DNA of 17,963 nucleotides from CAYJLC01 sp964370735 (GCA_964370735.1 CAYJLC010000039.1:1-17963); one strand, 5' to 3'. Shown: positions 1 to 7,293, counted from the stretch's first letter. Made by a program: numbers and translations. Notes: generated from the letters alone by a model not told the origin.

Positions 1-83
1 ATAAAATTCTTCGTAAAATATAAAATGTGCATAATATTTTTTTTAGATTTTGTATATTTTTTTGTTAAAATTGCAAAAAAAGC

Positions 84-112
84 TTGTATAATTTATGTGG
101 ATATGTTATAAT
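84..112 (+). promoter_or_regulatory. sigma-A promoter of hpf
   Basis: A -35 box TTGTAT (84-89) and a perfect -10 box TATAAT (107-112) are separated by 17 bp. The -10 is extended by TG at 104-105. It lies about 45 bp before the hpf start, and nothing else in the stretch looks like a regulatory site. Confidence 0.8.
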
Positions 113-157
113 GAAGCTACAATTTAAGATTGTAATTTACTCAAAGGAGCTGATCTT

Positions 158-673
158 ATGAAATTTATCGTAACTCAAAGAAAAACCGAAGTTGAACAAA
201 GTGTTAAGGACTATGCAGAAAAAAAACTTGCTAAGCTTGAAAAATACTTTACTAAAGACTCCACAGCTAACATCACTTTTAACGAACTTCGTGAACTGAA
301 AATTATCGAGGTAACGGTAGCGCACAATGGATTATTCTTTAGAGCAGAATGTAGGGACAAAGAAGAACTTGCTGCTATTGATAAGATTGTCGATGTTTTA
401 GAAAGACAAATCAGAAAAAATAAAACAAAACTTGAAAAACGCCTTCGCGTTGATGCATTCCAAGATGAAATGCCTGCAAGCTTTGCTGAAGTTGATTTCG
501 ATATCGTTCGTAAAAAACATTTCGATGTTAAACCATATACCGAAGAAGAAGCTATTTTGCAAATGGAAATGCTAGGACATAAATTCTTTTTCTTCCAAAA
601 CGCCGACCAAAATGATAGATATTCTGTAATCTATTCAAGAGAAGACGGTGGATACGGATTAATCCAAAGTTAA
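158..673 (+). CDS. hpf: ribosome hibernation promoting factor, long form
   Basis: Long-form HPF binds the small ribosomal subunit during starvation and joins two ribosomes into an inactive 100S dimer. The 171-residue length fits the long form; short HPF is about 95 residues. Residues 1 to about 100 form the S30AE/RaiA beta-alpha domain. Residues about 115-171 form the C-terminal dimerisation domain, recognisable from FDVKPYTEEEAILQMEMLGH and the closing DGGYGLI. A basic linker joins them. The ATG at 158 has AAAGGAG at 143-149. The gene stands alone between its own promoter and terminator, so it is a single-gene unit. Function comes from family knowledge; the identification is firm. Confidence 0.96.
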   Translation: MKFIVTQRKTEVEQSVKDYAEKKLAKLEKYFTKDSTANITFNELRELKIIEVTVAHNGLFFRAECRDKEELAAIDKIVDVLERQIRKNKTKLEKRLRVDAFQDEMPASFAEVDFDIVRKKHFDVKPYTEEEAILQMEMLGHKFFFFQNADQNDRYSVIYSREDGGYGLIQS

Positions 674-678
674 TACAT

Positions 679-709
679 AAAGCTACTCTTAACGAGTAGC
701 TTTTTATTA
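679..709 (+). terminator. intrinsic terminator of hpf
   Basis: A perfect 10-bp stem, AAAGCTACTC (679-688) with GAGTAGCTTT (694-703), has a 5-nt loop and a T-rich tail. It starts 6 nt after the hpf stop codon. Confidence 0.9.
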
Positions 710-716
710 TAAAATG

Positions 717-870
717 GGTATGTGCGGAAAATGTATAGGTTATCTGTGCCGAAAGCAAAACTGGCTATTAATGACACGAACAGTGGGATTTTCAAGGGGG
801 AACACCTTGAAATTTGTTTGGTTACTTGTCAAATTGAACAAGTAACATTAACGCGTTCCCTTCTTTAATT
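717..870 (+). repeat. dispersed structured repeat, copy 1
   Basis: This is the first of four related intergenic copies in the window, read on the plus strand. Shared blocks are ATAGGTTA, GTGCCGAAAG, CGAACAG, AAGGGGGAACACCTT and GGTTACTTG. Two hairpins are plain: TTTCAAGG (790-797) with CCTTGAAA (805-812) around the 7-nt loop GGGAACA, and GTTACTTGT (821-829) with ACAAGTAAC (838-846). The outer closing stem that is perfect in copy 2 is decayed here. The copy fills the spacer between the convergent hpf and ppa terminators. No coding potential was seen. Confidence 0.8.
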
Positions 871-924
871 TAAGAGAATATTTTTGTTTAAGACAGCGCC
901 CCTCACATGTTTTGTGCAATATTA

Positions 925-958
925 AAAAAGGCTTGTTGCAATTGCAACAAGCCTTTTT
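925..958 (-). terminator. intrinsic terminator of the ylmH-SLH-ppa unit
   Basis: A perfect palindrome, AAAAAGGCTTGTTGCA followed by its complement, ends 2 nt from the ppa stop codon. On the minus strand it is a G+C-rich stem followed by a T run. Because it is symmetrical it may also stop plus-strand transcripts. Confidence 0.9.
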
Positions 959-960
959 GA

Positions 961-1506
961 TTAATCTTTACTTACTTTTCCACAATAGTGAATTAAATAT
1001 CTCTCCATTGTTTCTTCAATAATAGCCACAGCAGCAGCGCGATTTAACACCTCACTGGTTGCCGTTTCTTTGTTTTCCAACGCCTTATATACTTCGAAGA
1101 AATGCATAATCTCGCTCGAAATATGCGGTGGTAATTGGTCGATATCCTTATAGAAATTCCATGTCGGGTCTTGAAGAGGGATTGCAATAATTTTATCATC
1201 GCATTCAGAATCATCAATCATTCGTAACACACCAATAGGATAACATTTTACCATTACCATAGGGTCGATACTTTCCGAACAAAGAACAAGAACATCAAGT
1301 GGATCGGAGTCATCTGCATAAGTTCTTGGTATGAAACCATAGTTCCATGGATAGTGCGTTGACGTATGTAAAACACGATCTAGTTTTAAAAGACCTGTTT
1401 TCTTGTCAAGTTCGTACTTTTTCTTACTACCTGCCGAAATTTCAATAACAGACATAAACTCATTTTTAGTCACTTCTCTGCTATCAATATCATGCCATAC
1501 ATTCAT
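961..1506 (-). CDS. ppa: inorganic pyrophosphatase, family I
   Basis: This soluble enzyme hydrolyses pyrophosphate to two phosphates in the cytoplasm and so pulls polymer-forming reactions forward. At 181 residues it matches bacterial family I enzymes. Visible motifs are EISAGSKKKYELDK (residues 22-35, substrate-binding Glu and Lys), HYPWNYGFIP (51-60) and the metal-binding signature DSDPLD (66-71). The ATG at 1506 is preceded by AAAGGAG on the minus strand. It lies 26 bp downstream of the SLH gene and is the last gene before the terminator at 925-958, so it is probably co-transcribed with ylmH and the SLH protein. The identification is firm; why it sits with a surface protein is unclear. Confidence 0.95.
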   Translation of the reverse strand: MNVWHDIDSREVTKNEFMSVIEISAGSKKKYELDKKTGLLKLDRVLHTSTHYPWNYGFIPRTYADDSDPLDVLVLCSESIDPMVMVKCYPIGVLRMIDDSECDDKIIAIPLQDPTWNFYKDIDQLPPHISSEIMHFFEVYKALENKETATSEVLNRAAAVAIIEETMERYLIHYCGKVSKD

Positions 1507-1532
1507 TTATATATGCTCCTTTCAATTATTGA

Positions 1533-3893
1533 TTAATTAAGGGTAAATGTAATTTCTCTCGAATAAGTTGAACTTACATAAATTCTATCGCTTAAATCTC
1601 TGTATCCATTTTTAGTGATTTCTGTATAGTGATTGCCATAATCAAGATTTATCCATACTTCACCGTTTTTATCGGTAGTATACACTTCATCTCTAACATC
1701 AATAATTGCACCCTCAATTCCTTTGCCATCTGTATCTACAACATTTACTAATACTGGGTAAGTTTCAATAACAGACACTTCTAAAACTGGGTCGATTCCT
1801 TTTGACATATTAAATTTTAAATCTAAACTGCTTAAGCCTTCTTCGATTATGAATTCACGTTTAATGCTTACAACATCGCCTTTAACTGTATAATCGATAT
1901 TTTCTCTTAATTCAGTTGAGTTAAAGAAAATTCCTTGTAAAAAGCCTTCTGATTCTGTTAAAGTAACGTCTATATCATCATATAATTCGCTTGCAATATT
2001 TCTATCAAAAGTCACAGCTACTGGTGAAATTTCATTCGGTGGTGCATTATCTATGATGTTTACAACTAATTTTAAGTCTTCTCCATCAGACATATTTAAT
2101 GTGAAAGTAGCCTCACCTTTTGCTAATGTGTCTAAATATGTTTGTCTTAAATAAACTTTGTTACCATAAGTTGTGTAGTCAGTGTTTTCTCTTAAATCAA
2201 CATATCCGCCATAAGTAATTCCGTTTAATTCTTCGCCTTCGGCTGGGATTAAAGAGAATTCTAAATCACCTGTTTCAAGTGACACATCATAGTCAATATC
2301 AGTTGTGCTTATGCTGTGTTTTGACGAATCTATATAGTAAATATTTATAACTTTATCATTGTCCGATTTAGAAGTTACGTCGATTTTATTTGTTTGAGAT
2401 GTCAGTTTCCCTAAGAAATACTCTGTAAATACAATTCTTTCGCCTTCAAAATAGTATTCTGTTTCTTCTGTAAGTGTTTTATTGTTGTAAACTACGCGTA
2501 AAACATCGCTTTCCACCATATCGATATCGACATCTTCTTCTGTCACTTCTTTGCTTTGGTCGATTGTAATACTGTATTCTGGAGTATAATTCCCAGCAGA
2601 ACTGATAGTTTCGCCATTAATTCTTGCAGTATATCCTGCTGCAACTGAATAAACGCTATTTGTAGTATCAATAGTTACATCATTTGCAACGATTATAATC
2701 TCATAAACTGCACCACCGAAAAGTTCTGAAGACGCTCTGATATCAGCTACATCGATATAAGAATTTTCAAGGTCAATTTCTGCACCTTTTGCCGAAGATA
2801 AAACGTATAATTTTGCAATATCAGCGTTTAAAAGGTGTAAATTAGTATCGTTAGATAAAACTACATCTCTATAATTCCCTTGTAATGTAATGTCAGTATT
2901 TGTATCAACAGTTTTATCGATAACATTTTCAATTCCGTCACCTTCAACCACTGTATCTGCATAAACAGTTAGATTTAAAATATCTGTTGTTCCTGTTGTT
3001 TGAATGTCTTGAGAGTCATAAGCTGCGATAATTTCGTCACAAATCGTGTCGTTTAGTGTCACATCCACACCATTACCGAAAATAATGATTTGACCTTTAA
3101 CATTTACATTATCAATAAACACCTCTGTGTCTACTGCACCAGCAGAAATATATAAATTACCTGCTACTTCAGCGTTTCTAAGTGTGATACTATCATCATT
3201 TGCACGAATAGTCACATTATTTGTGTCGCTTTGTAAATCGCCATCGTCAGAAACAGCATCATCTAAAACAGTTCCTGCTAAAAGATATAATATTTTTGCA
3301 ATTTCCCCTCTAGTTACATAGCCCTCAGGGTCAAATTCGCCATTTGCTCTACCTGAAATATAGCCTTTTTCTACTGCATCTGCAACATACGGTAATGCCC
3401 AATCGGCAATATCATCTGCATCTGTAAAATCCACTTCCGATGCACTAGAAGGCTCGATTTTATGTAGTCTGCTTAAAATAACAATAGCTTCTTGACGAGT
3501 TAAAAAACCTGTTGGACGCATTTTTTCTGGGCTATCCCCTTGCATATATCCATTAGCAACAGCTTTTGAAACATCATCATAATACCATGCAGTGTCTAAA
3601 ACATCTTCAAATCCGATTTCTGTCATATCAGAATGGTTGAAAAGACGATTTACATATCTCATAAATTCTGCTCTGTTTATAGAACTATCAGGAGTGAAAG
3701 ATTTGCCACCGTCGCCGTCTGTTGTTGTCGGCAAAATAACGCCTAAGTCGTACATACTTAACATATATTCTTCCGACCAGTGGTCTTCAATGCTCAAAAG
3801 AGCATCGTCTGGTAAGTCAGAATTACTAGTTGCAAATGCAGTCATACTTAACATTAGAGATGTGGCAAGAATGCCTGAAATAATTTTTTTCAT
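1533..3893 (-). CDS. SLH-domain surface protein with beta-rich repeats
   Basis: This is an exported 786-residue protein with a signal peptide (residues 1 to about 21, cleavage near AFA). Three SLH domains follow at about 33-87, 98-145 and 157-208. Each keeps a TRAE-like motif (NRAE, TRQE, TRGE), the residues used by SLH domains to bind pyruvylated secondary cell-wall polymer. Residues about 225-430 resemble a right-handed beta-helix of short repeats. Three similar Ig-like, X2-like modules follow at about 440-710, each with a pattern like ENTDYTTYGNKVYL. The end (about 712-786) is a carboxypeptidase-regulatory-like fold. Its AAGGAG ribosome binding site (3900-3905) overlaps the stop codon of the upstream S4-domain gene, so translation is coupled. 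No catalytic motif was seen. A structural or adhesive surface role is inferred. Confidence 0.9.
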   Translation of the reverse strand: MKKIISGILATSLMLSMTAFATSNSDLPDDALLSIEDHWSEEYMLSMYDLGVILPTTTDGDGGKSFTPDSSINRAEFMRYVNRLFNHSDMTEIGFEDVLDTAWYYDDVSKAVANGYMQGDSPEKMRPTGFLTRQEAIVILSRLHKIEPSSASEVDFTDADDIADWALPYVADAVEKGYISGRANGEFDPEGYVTRGEIAKILYLLAGTVLDDAVSDDGDLQSDTNNVTIRANDDSITLRNAEVAGNLYISAGAVDTEVFIDNVNVKGQIIIFGNGVDVTLNDTICDEIIAAYDSQDIQTTGTTDILNLTVYADTVVEGDGIENVIDKTVDTNTDITLQGNYRDVVLSNDTNLHLLNADIAKLYVLSSAKGAEIDLENSYIDVADIRASSELFGGAVYEIIIVANDVTIDTTNSVYSVAAGYTARINGETISSAGNYTPEYSITIDQSKEVTEEDVDIDMVESDVLRVVYNNKTLTEETEYYFEGERIVFTEYFLGKLTSQTNKIDVTSKSDNDKVINIYYIDSSKHSISTTDIDYDVSLETGDLEFSLIPAEGEELNGITYGGYVDLRENTDYTTYGNKVYLRQTYLDTLAKGEATFTLNMSDGEDLKLVVNIIDNAPPNEISPVAVTFDRNIASELYDDIDVTLTESEGFLQGIFFNSTELRENIDYTVKGDVVSIKREFIIEEGLSSLDLKFNMSKGIDPVLEVSVIETYPVLVNVVDTDGKGIEGAIIDVRDEVYTTDKNGEVWINLDYGNHYTEITKNGYRDLSDRIYVSSTYSREITFTLN

Positions 3894-3903
3894 AAAATTC
3901 TCC

Positions 3904-4644
3904 TTAATTGTATTTTTTAATTTCGATAAAAATTCGGTCTTTTTTCGATTTGCCCATAATACTTAAAAGTATTATTTTACCTTTTCCCCGAATAGAAATT
4001 TTATCATTTTCATTAACTTTTTGGTCGGCTTTTGGGCATATCTTATTATTAAGATAGACGTTTTGTGCCGAAATTTGTTCCACTGCCTTTGTCCTAGACA
4101 TTGAAAAACCAGATGCCACAACACTATCTAACCTAATGCTTTTAACAGTGTCTTTAATTATTTTAAAATCATCGTCATTTTTTTCGATATCGCTAATATT
4201 TATATAGTCAATATCGATAGTTTCTCTGCCTATTTTAAAAAGATTGCTTTTAATAAAATCAGAAATGTCTTCTAAGACGAAGATAATAGAATATTTATCA
4301 TAGATAAGAATATCGCCAATCATTTCGCGTTTTATGTTAAGCCCCATTAAACTACCTAAAATATCTCTGTGCGACATTTTGTTTGAGTGAGTTATTTTAA
4401 GTGCTTTGATAGGTAACACAATGTCTTCTATGTCGTAAATATAGTCTGGGTAAAAAAGAATGATATTTCGCTCGTTTTCTTCTGTACCACCTGTTAAAAT
4501 AAAATTATTATCATATTTCAGCTCATTTAAACATAGAGAAATCTCGCTTGAATTCAAAAAATTCGTGTGCGAAATACGGCTAATGCCTGCTTTTTTCTTG
4601 TCCAAAAGCTTGTTTATGATGATTTTATCTTCTTTTGATACCAC
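3904..4644 (-). CDS. ylmH: YlmH-like S4-domain RNA-binding protein
   Basis: This 246-residue protein matches the YlmH family. The middle carries the family's HRDILGSLMGLNIKREMIGD block (about residues 116-135). An S4 RNA-binding domain follows at about 172-232, starting RLDSVVASGFSMSR. In Bacillus subtilis YlmH (RqcP2) works in ribosome quality control on stalled 50S-peptidyl-tRNA complexes. In many Firmicutes the gene sits in the division cluster before divIVA; here it leads a unit with an SLH protein and pyrophosphatase. The start is GTG at 4644, with AGGAGG at 4654-4659 on the minus strand. The family is clear; the exact role is inferred. Confidence 0.88.
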   Translation of the reverse strand: MVSKEDKIIINKLLDKKKAGISRISHTNFLNSSEISLCLNELKYDNNFILTGGTEENERNIILFYPDYIYDIEDIVLPIKALKITHSNKMSHRDILGSLMGLNIKREMIGDILIYDKYSIIFVLEDISDFIKSNLFKIGRETIDIDYINISDIEKNDDDFKIIKDTVKSIRLDSVVASGFSMSRTKAVEQISAQNVYLNNKICPKADQKVNENDKISIRGKGKIILLSIMGKSKKDRIFIEIKKYN

Positions 4645-4665
4645 GCAAAATATCCTCCTCGTTAT

Positions 4666-4694
4666 ATTTTACCATACTTTATTAATATTTACAA
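4666..4694 (-). promoter_or_regulatory. sigma-A promoter of the ylmH-SLH-ppa unit
   Basis: On the minus strand, TTGTAA (4694-4689) and TAAAAT (4671-4666) are 17 bp apart, just upstream of the GTG start and its ribosome binding site. Confidence 0.6.
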
Positions 4695-4780
4695 TATAGT
4701 TAGGAAATAATTAAGATACAATTTATTAAAATAAATATACAATAACTATACCATAATATCAGTATTTATGCAAGCAAAAT

Positions 4781-4813
4781 AAGAACCAACAAGCGTATGG
4801 CTTATCGGTTCTT
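4781..4813 (-). terminator. terminator after the small membrane protein
   Basis: On the minus strand a 14-bp stem, AAGAACCGATAAGC with GCTTGTTGGTTCTT, encloses a 5-nt loop. Two G-U wobbles are allowed only in minus-strand RNA; the plus strand would have A-C mismatches. The tail, ATTTTG, is only moderately T-rich. It begins 5 nt after the small gene's stop codon. Confidence 0.7.
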
Positions 4814-4818
4814 AATAG

Positions 4819-4917
4819 TTATTCAGTTTCGTTTTTTGGCATAAAGAAAAATATAGCGCCCAAAATTAAAGCACCTACTAAAATAACCGAAGCACTGATA
4901 ATAATAAGTTTGTTCAT
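4819..4917 (-). CDS. small single-span membrane protein, 32 residues
   Basis: I do not recognise this family. The product begins MNKLIIISASVILVGALILG, continues with a phenylalanine-rich hydrophobic stretch and ends in the polar tail PKNETE. It is therefore one predicted transmembrane helix (about residues 4-26) with a short hydrophilic C-terminus. It is likely real because ATG at 4917 is preceded by a GGAGG site (4926-4930), a 17-bp-spaced promoter lies upstream, and a terminator hairpin lies directly downstream. It is a stand-alone unit between the ylmH unit and the divergent ylxM-ffh operon. Function is unknown; small proteins of this kind often act as regulatory subunits of membrane complexes. 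Confidence 0.72.
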   Translation of the reverse strand: MNKLIIISASVILVGALILGAIFFFMPKNETE

Positions 4918-4966
4918 TTGCACTTCCTCCTAAATTTTAATCACAAAACACATTATTTATATACTA

Positions 4967-4995
4967 AATATACCATAATATTACATAGCTTACAA
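4967..4995 (-). promoter_or_regulatory. promoter of the small membrane protein gene
   Basis: On the minus strand, TTGTAA (4995-4990) and TATATT (4972-4967) are 17 bp apart. This -35 is identical to that of the ylmH promoter. Confidence 0.55.
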
Positions 4996-5066
4996 TGCTT
5001 TGCAAGAAACATTAAGAAGATTTTAAGATTTGCTTTCATTTTTTTACAAAAAAGCTAGAAAAACGC

Positions 5067-5095
5067 TTGACAAACTATTTTATGTATAGTATAAT
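5067..5095 (+). promoter_or_regulatory. strong sigma-A promoter of the ylxM-ffh operon
   Basis: Consensus boxes TTGACA (5067-5072) and TATAAT (5090-5095) have an ideal 17-bp spacer. This is the best-matched promoter in the window, as expected for a translation and targeting operon. Confidence 0.92.
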
Positions 5096-5147
5096 GTAAA
5101 AGCTGATGTAAAGTAATTTGCTTTACACTAAGTTTTCGGAGGTAACT

Positions 5148-5513
5148 ATGAAAAATAAACCCTTTGAAATGTGCATGCTTTTTGACTTCTACGGTGAAAT
5201 ACTAACAGAAAAACAAAAAGAGGCGTTCGACCTTTATTATAATGAGGATTTATCTCTCTCGGAAATTTCCGAACATCTCGGAATAACACGCCAAGGCGTT
5301 AGAGATGCTGTATTAAAAGCAGAAAACATCCTGCGTGACACCGAACAAAAACTCGGTCTTATGACAAGATACGGAAAAATTACAGACGAGATGCAAAAAA
5401 TTTCTTATATTACAAAAAGAATGACCATTCTAAATCATGATAAATACAGAAATGCTGAACTTCAAAATTATATCTTAAATATTGAAAATATTGCAAAAAA
5501 ATTGACTTTCTAG
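5148..5513 (+). CDS. ylxM: YlxM, SRP-associated HTH protein (UPF0122)
   Basis: This 121-residue protein resembles a sigma-factor region 4 helix-turn-helix. LTEKQKEAFDLYYNEDLSLS (about residues 20-39) leads into EISEHLGITRQGVRDAV (about 40-56), which is the HTH. YlxM is encoded next to ffh across Firmicutes and is linked to SRP function. I chose ATG 5148 because GGAGG lies at 5138-5142; an upstream TTG at 5118 is in frame but has no such site. The stop codon TAG is part of the TAGGAGG ribosome binding site of ffh, so the two are translationally coupled. Confidence 0.93.
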   Translation: MKNKPFEMCMLFDFYGEILTEKQKEAFDLYYNEDLSLSEISEHLGITRQGVRDAVLKAENILRDTEQKLGLMTRYGKITDEMQKISYITKRMTILNHDKYRNAELQNYILNIENIAKKLTF

Positions 5514-5522
5514 GAGGTAATC

Positions 5523-6884
5523 ATGGCTTTTGACAGCTTGAGTTCGAAAATTTCAAATATTTTTACAAAACTTCGTTCAAAAGGCAGACTTACTGAAGAT
5601 GACGTTCGCGAGGCTATGCGTGAAATTCGTCTAGCACTTTTAGAGGCAGACGTTAACTTTAAAGTAGTTAAAGATTTTGTAAAAACAGTTACCGAAAAGG
5701 CTATCGGTAGCGATATTTTAGAAAGCCTTACCCCTGCACAACAAGTTATTAAAATCGTTAATGACGAAATGTGCGAGCTTATGGGTAGTCAGGCTACTAA
5801 AATAAACCAAGCCCCTTCTGCTCCGACAATTGTTATGATGGTTGGTCTTCAAGGTGCTGGTAAAACAACAAATGTTGCAAAACTTGCAGGCTTCCTTAAA
5901 AAAAATCAAGAGAAAAGACCACTTTTAGTCGCGTGTGACGTTTATCGTCCGGCAGCTATAACGCAACTTCAAGTTGTAGGTAAAGAACTTGATATCCCTG
6001 TTTTTGAAATGGGTCAAGGAAATCCTGTCGAAATCGCAAAAGCCGGTGTTAAACACGCGAAAGAGCGTGGTTACGATATGGTATTTTTAGATACGGCTGG
6101 TCGTCTTCATATCGATGAAGAACTTATGAATGAGCTTAAAAATATCAAAAGCGAGGTAAATCCTCACGAAATAATGCTTGTAGTCGATGCAATGACAGGT
6201 CAAGACGCTGTTAATGTTGCCGAAACTTTTAATAACCTACTTGATATCGACGGTATTCTTCTAACGAAAACCGACGGTGACACTAGAGGTGGTGCTGCTC
6301 TTTCTACAAAGGCTGTTACTGGAAAACCTATTAAATTCATCGGTACTGGCGAAAGACTTCATGAAATCGAAATTTTCCACCCTGATAGAATGGCTTCTCG
6401 TATACTCGGCATGGGTGACGTGCTGACTTTAATCGAAAAGGCACAAGAAAATTTTGATATGCAAAAAATGGCTGACATGGAAAAACAGCTAAAAAGCAAA
6501 AATGCAATCAATTACAACACAATCTTAGAATCATTAGGTCAAGCTAAAAAAATGGGTTCAATCACCGATATTTTAGACATGCTACCTGGTGGAAATAAAT
6601 TAAATGTTAGCGAAGACGATATAGATACAAAAGCATTAGGAAGAACAGAGGCAATCATTTTGTCAATGACTCCTTCTGAGCGTGAAAAACCTAAACTTAT
6701 GAACTATTCTCGTAAAAAGAGAATTGCAGCAGGTGCAGGTGTAACTCTAGCCGACGTTAACAAAGTCATTAAACAACAAGAAATGATGGCTAAAATGACA
6801 AAGCAAATGATGAATATGCAAAAAACTGCGAAAAAACGCAAAGGTTTTGGTGGATTAAATCCATTTAAATGTCTTGGGTTTTAG
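5523..6884 (+). CDS. ffh: signal recognition particle GTPase Ffh
   Basis: Ffh binds 4.5S/SRP RNA and signal sequences and delivers ribosomes to FtsY at the membrane. The 453 residues run in the usual order: N domain (about 1-90), G domain with P-loop GLQGAGKTT (108-116), DTAGR (190-194) and TKTD (248-251), then M domain from about 295 with the RNA-binding stretch SMTPSEREKPK (381-391). One detail differs from the usual sequence: the RNA-contacting RIA-GSG stretch reads RIAAGAG (400-406). The C-terminus is basic and short, without a long Met/Gly-rich tail. It follows ylxM by 9 bp and precedes rpsP by 29 bp. No SRP RNA gene was seen in the window. Confidence 0.97.
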   Translation: MAFDSLSSKISNIFTKLRSKGRLTEDDVREAMREIRLALLEADVNFKVVKDFVKTVTEKAIGSDILESLTPAQQVIKIVNDEMCELMGSQATKINQAPSAPTIVMMVGLQGAGKTTNVAKLAGFLKKNQEKRPLLVACDVYRPAAITQLQVVGKELDIPVFEMGQGNPVEIAKAGVKHAKERGYDMVFLDTAGRLHIDEELMNELKNIKSEVNPHEIMLVVDAMTGQDAVNVAETFNNLLDIDGILLTKTDGDTRGGAALSTKAVTGKPIKFIGTGERLHEIEIFHPDRMASRILGMGDVLTLIEKAQENFDMQKMADMEKQLKSKNAINYNTILESLGQAKKMGSITDILDMLPGGNKLNVSEDDIDTKALGRTEAIILSMTPSEREKPKLMNYSRKKRIAAGAGVTLADVNKVIKQQEMMAKMTKQMMNMQKTAKKRKGFGGLNPFKCLGF

Positions 6885-6913
6885 ATATAACAAATTACTA
6901 GGAGGTGAAAACA

Positions 6914-7153
6914 ATGGTAAAAATTAGATTAAGAAGATTAGGTGCGAAAAAAGCTCCTTTCTATCGTATTGTAGTTGCTGATTCAAGATATCCGCGTGAT
7001 GGACGTTTCATCGAGGAAATTGGAACATACAACCCACTTAAATCTCCAGCTGAAGTGAAAATCAACGCTGAAGCTGTTAAAAAGTGGATTGCTAACGGTG
7101 CTCAACCAACTGACACAGTACGCGGTTTATTAAAGAAAGAAAATATTCTTTAA
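6914..7153 (+). CDS. rpsP: 30S ribosomal protein S16
   Basis: S16 is a small-subunit protein needed for 30S assembly. At 79 residues it has the family length, and it starts with the typical MVKIRLRRLGAKKAPFYRIV, followed by the DGRFIEEIGTYNP block. ATG 6914 has AGGAGG at 6900-6905. An in-frame GTG at 6905 would add three residues but lies within this ribosome binding site and is rejected. It is third in the ylxM-ffh-rpsP-khpA cluster. Confidence 0.97.
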   Translation: MVKIRLRRLGAKKAPFYRIVVADSRYPRDGRFIEEIGTYNPLKSPAEVKINAEAVKKWIANGAQPTDTVRGLLKKENIL

Positions 7154-7162
7154 TTTAAGGAG

Positions 7163-7187
7163 TTCGGTTTGATTTTTTCAAGCCGAA
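7163..7187 (+). other. U-loop hairpin after rpsP
   Basis: TTCGGTTTGA (7163-7172) pairs with TCAAGCCGAA (7178-7187) around a TTTTT loop: 10 bp with one G-U pair. No T run follows, so it is not a normal terminator. It could be an mRNA 3'-end stabiliser or processing site for rpsP, or part of the larger structured segment that follows. Confidence 0.6.
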
Positions 7188-7200
7188 AGATTTAACAAAA

Positions 7201-7291
7201 TAATGCTCTTATCATTCCGCAGGTGCGAGTGGTAAGTGTACTGACTTATTTATATATATAGCCGACGATAAATCGGCGGAATGGAGCATTA
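7201..7291 (+). promoter_or_regulatory. structured leader hiding the khpA ribosome binding site
   Basis: A long stem pairs TAATGCTC (7201-7208) with GAGCATTA (7284-7291) and CATTCCGC (7213-7220) with GCGGAATG (7276-7283), with a 4-nt bulge TTAT. The GGAG site of khpA (7283-7286) lies fully inside the stem, which ends 2 nt before the ATG. Inside are two more short hairpins, TAAGT/ACTTA (7233-7237 with 7244-7248) and CCGA/TCGG (7262-7265 with 7273-7276), giving a three-way junction. It matches no riboswitch class I know. It suggests translational control of khpA by a ligand, a protein, temperature or translation of upstream genes. Confidence 0.7.
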
Positions 7292-7293
7292 AT

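Noticed and set aside
1..157. raiA-type structured RNA before hpf
   Set aside because: The stretch is AT-rich with a standard promoter and a short leader; no extended stems were seen.
552..758. 68-codon minus-strand frame over the hpf end and terminator
   Set aside because: It lies antisense to a clear gene and across its terminator, with no ribosome binding site.
717..870. Repeat family as a classic MITE
   Set aside because: I could not find matching terminal inverted repeats or target duplications at the copy ends, and internal stems co-vary as in RNA. It is not fully excluded without flanking copies.
5118..5147. Upstream TTG start for ylxM
   Set aside because: No ribosome binding site precedes it, while ATG 5148 has GGAGG at the right distance and matches family N-termini.
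6905..6913. GTG start for rpsP
   Set aside because: It sits within the AGGAGGTG ribosome binding site; S16 proteins start at the following ATG.
7201..7291. A known riboswitch class (preQ1, SAM, THF, glycine, c-di-GMP)
   Set aside because: None of the core sequence motifs of these classes that I know is present.
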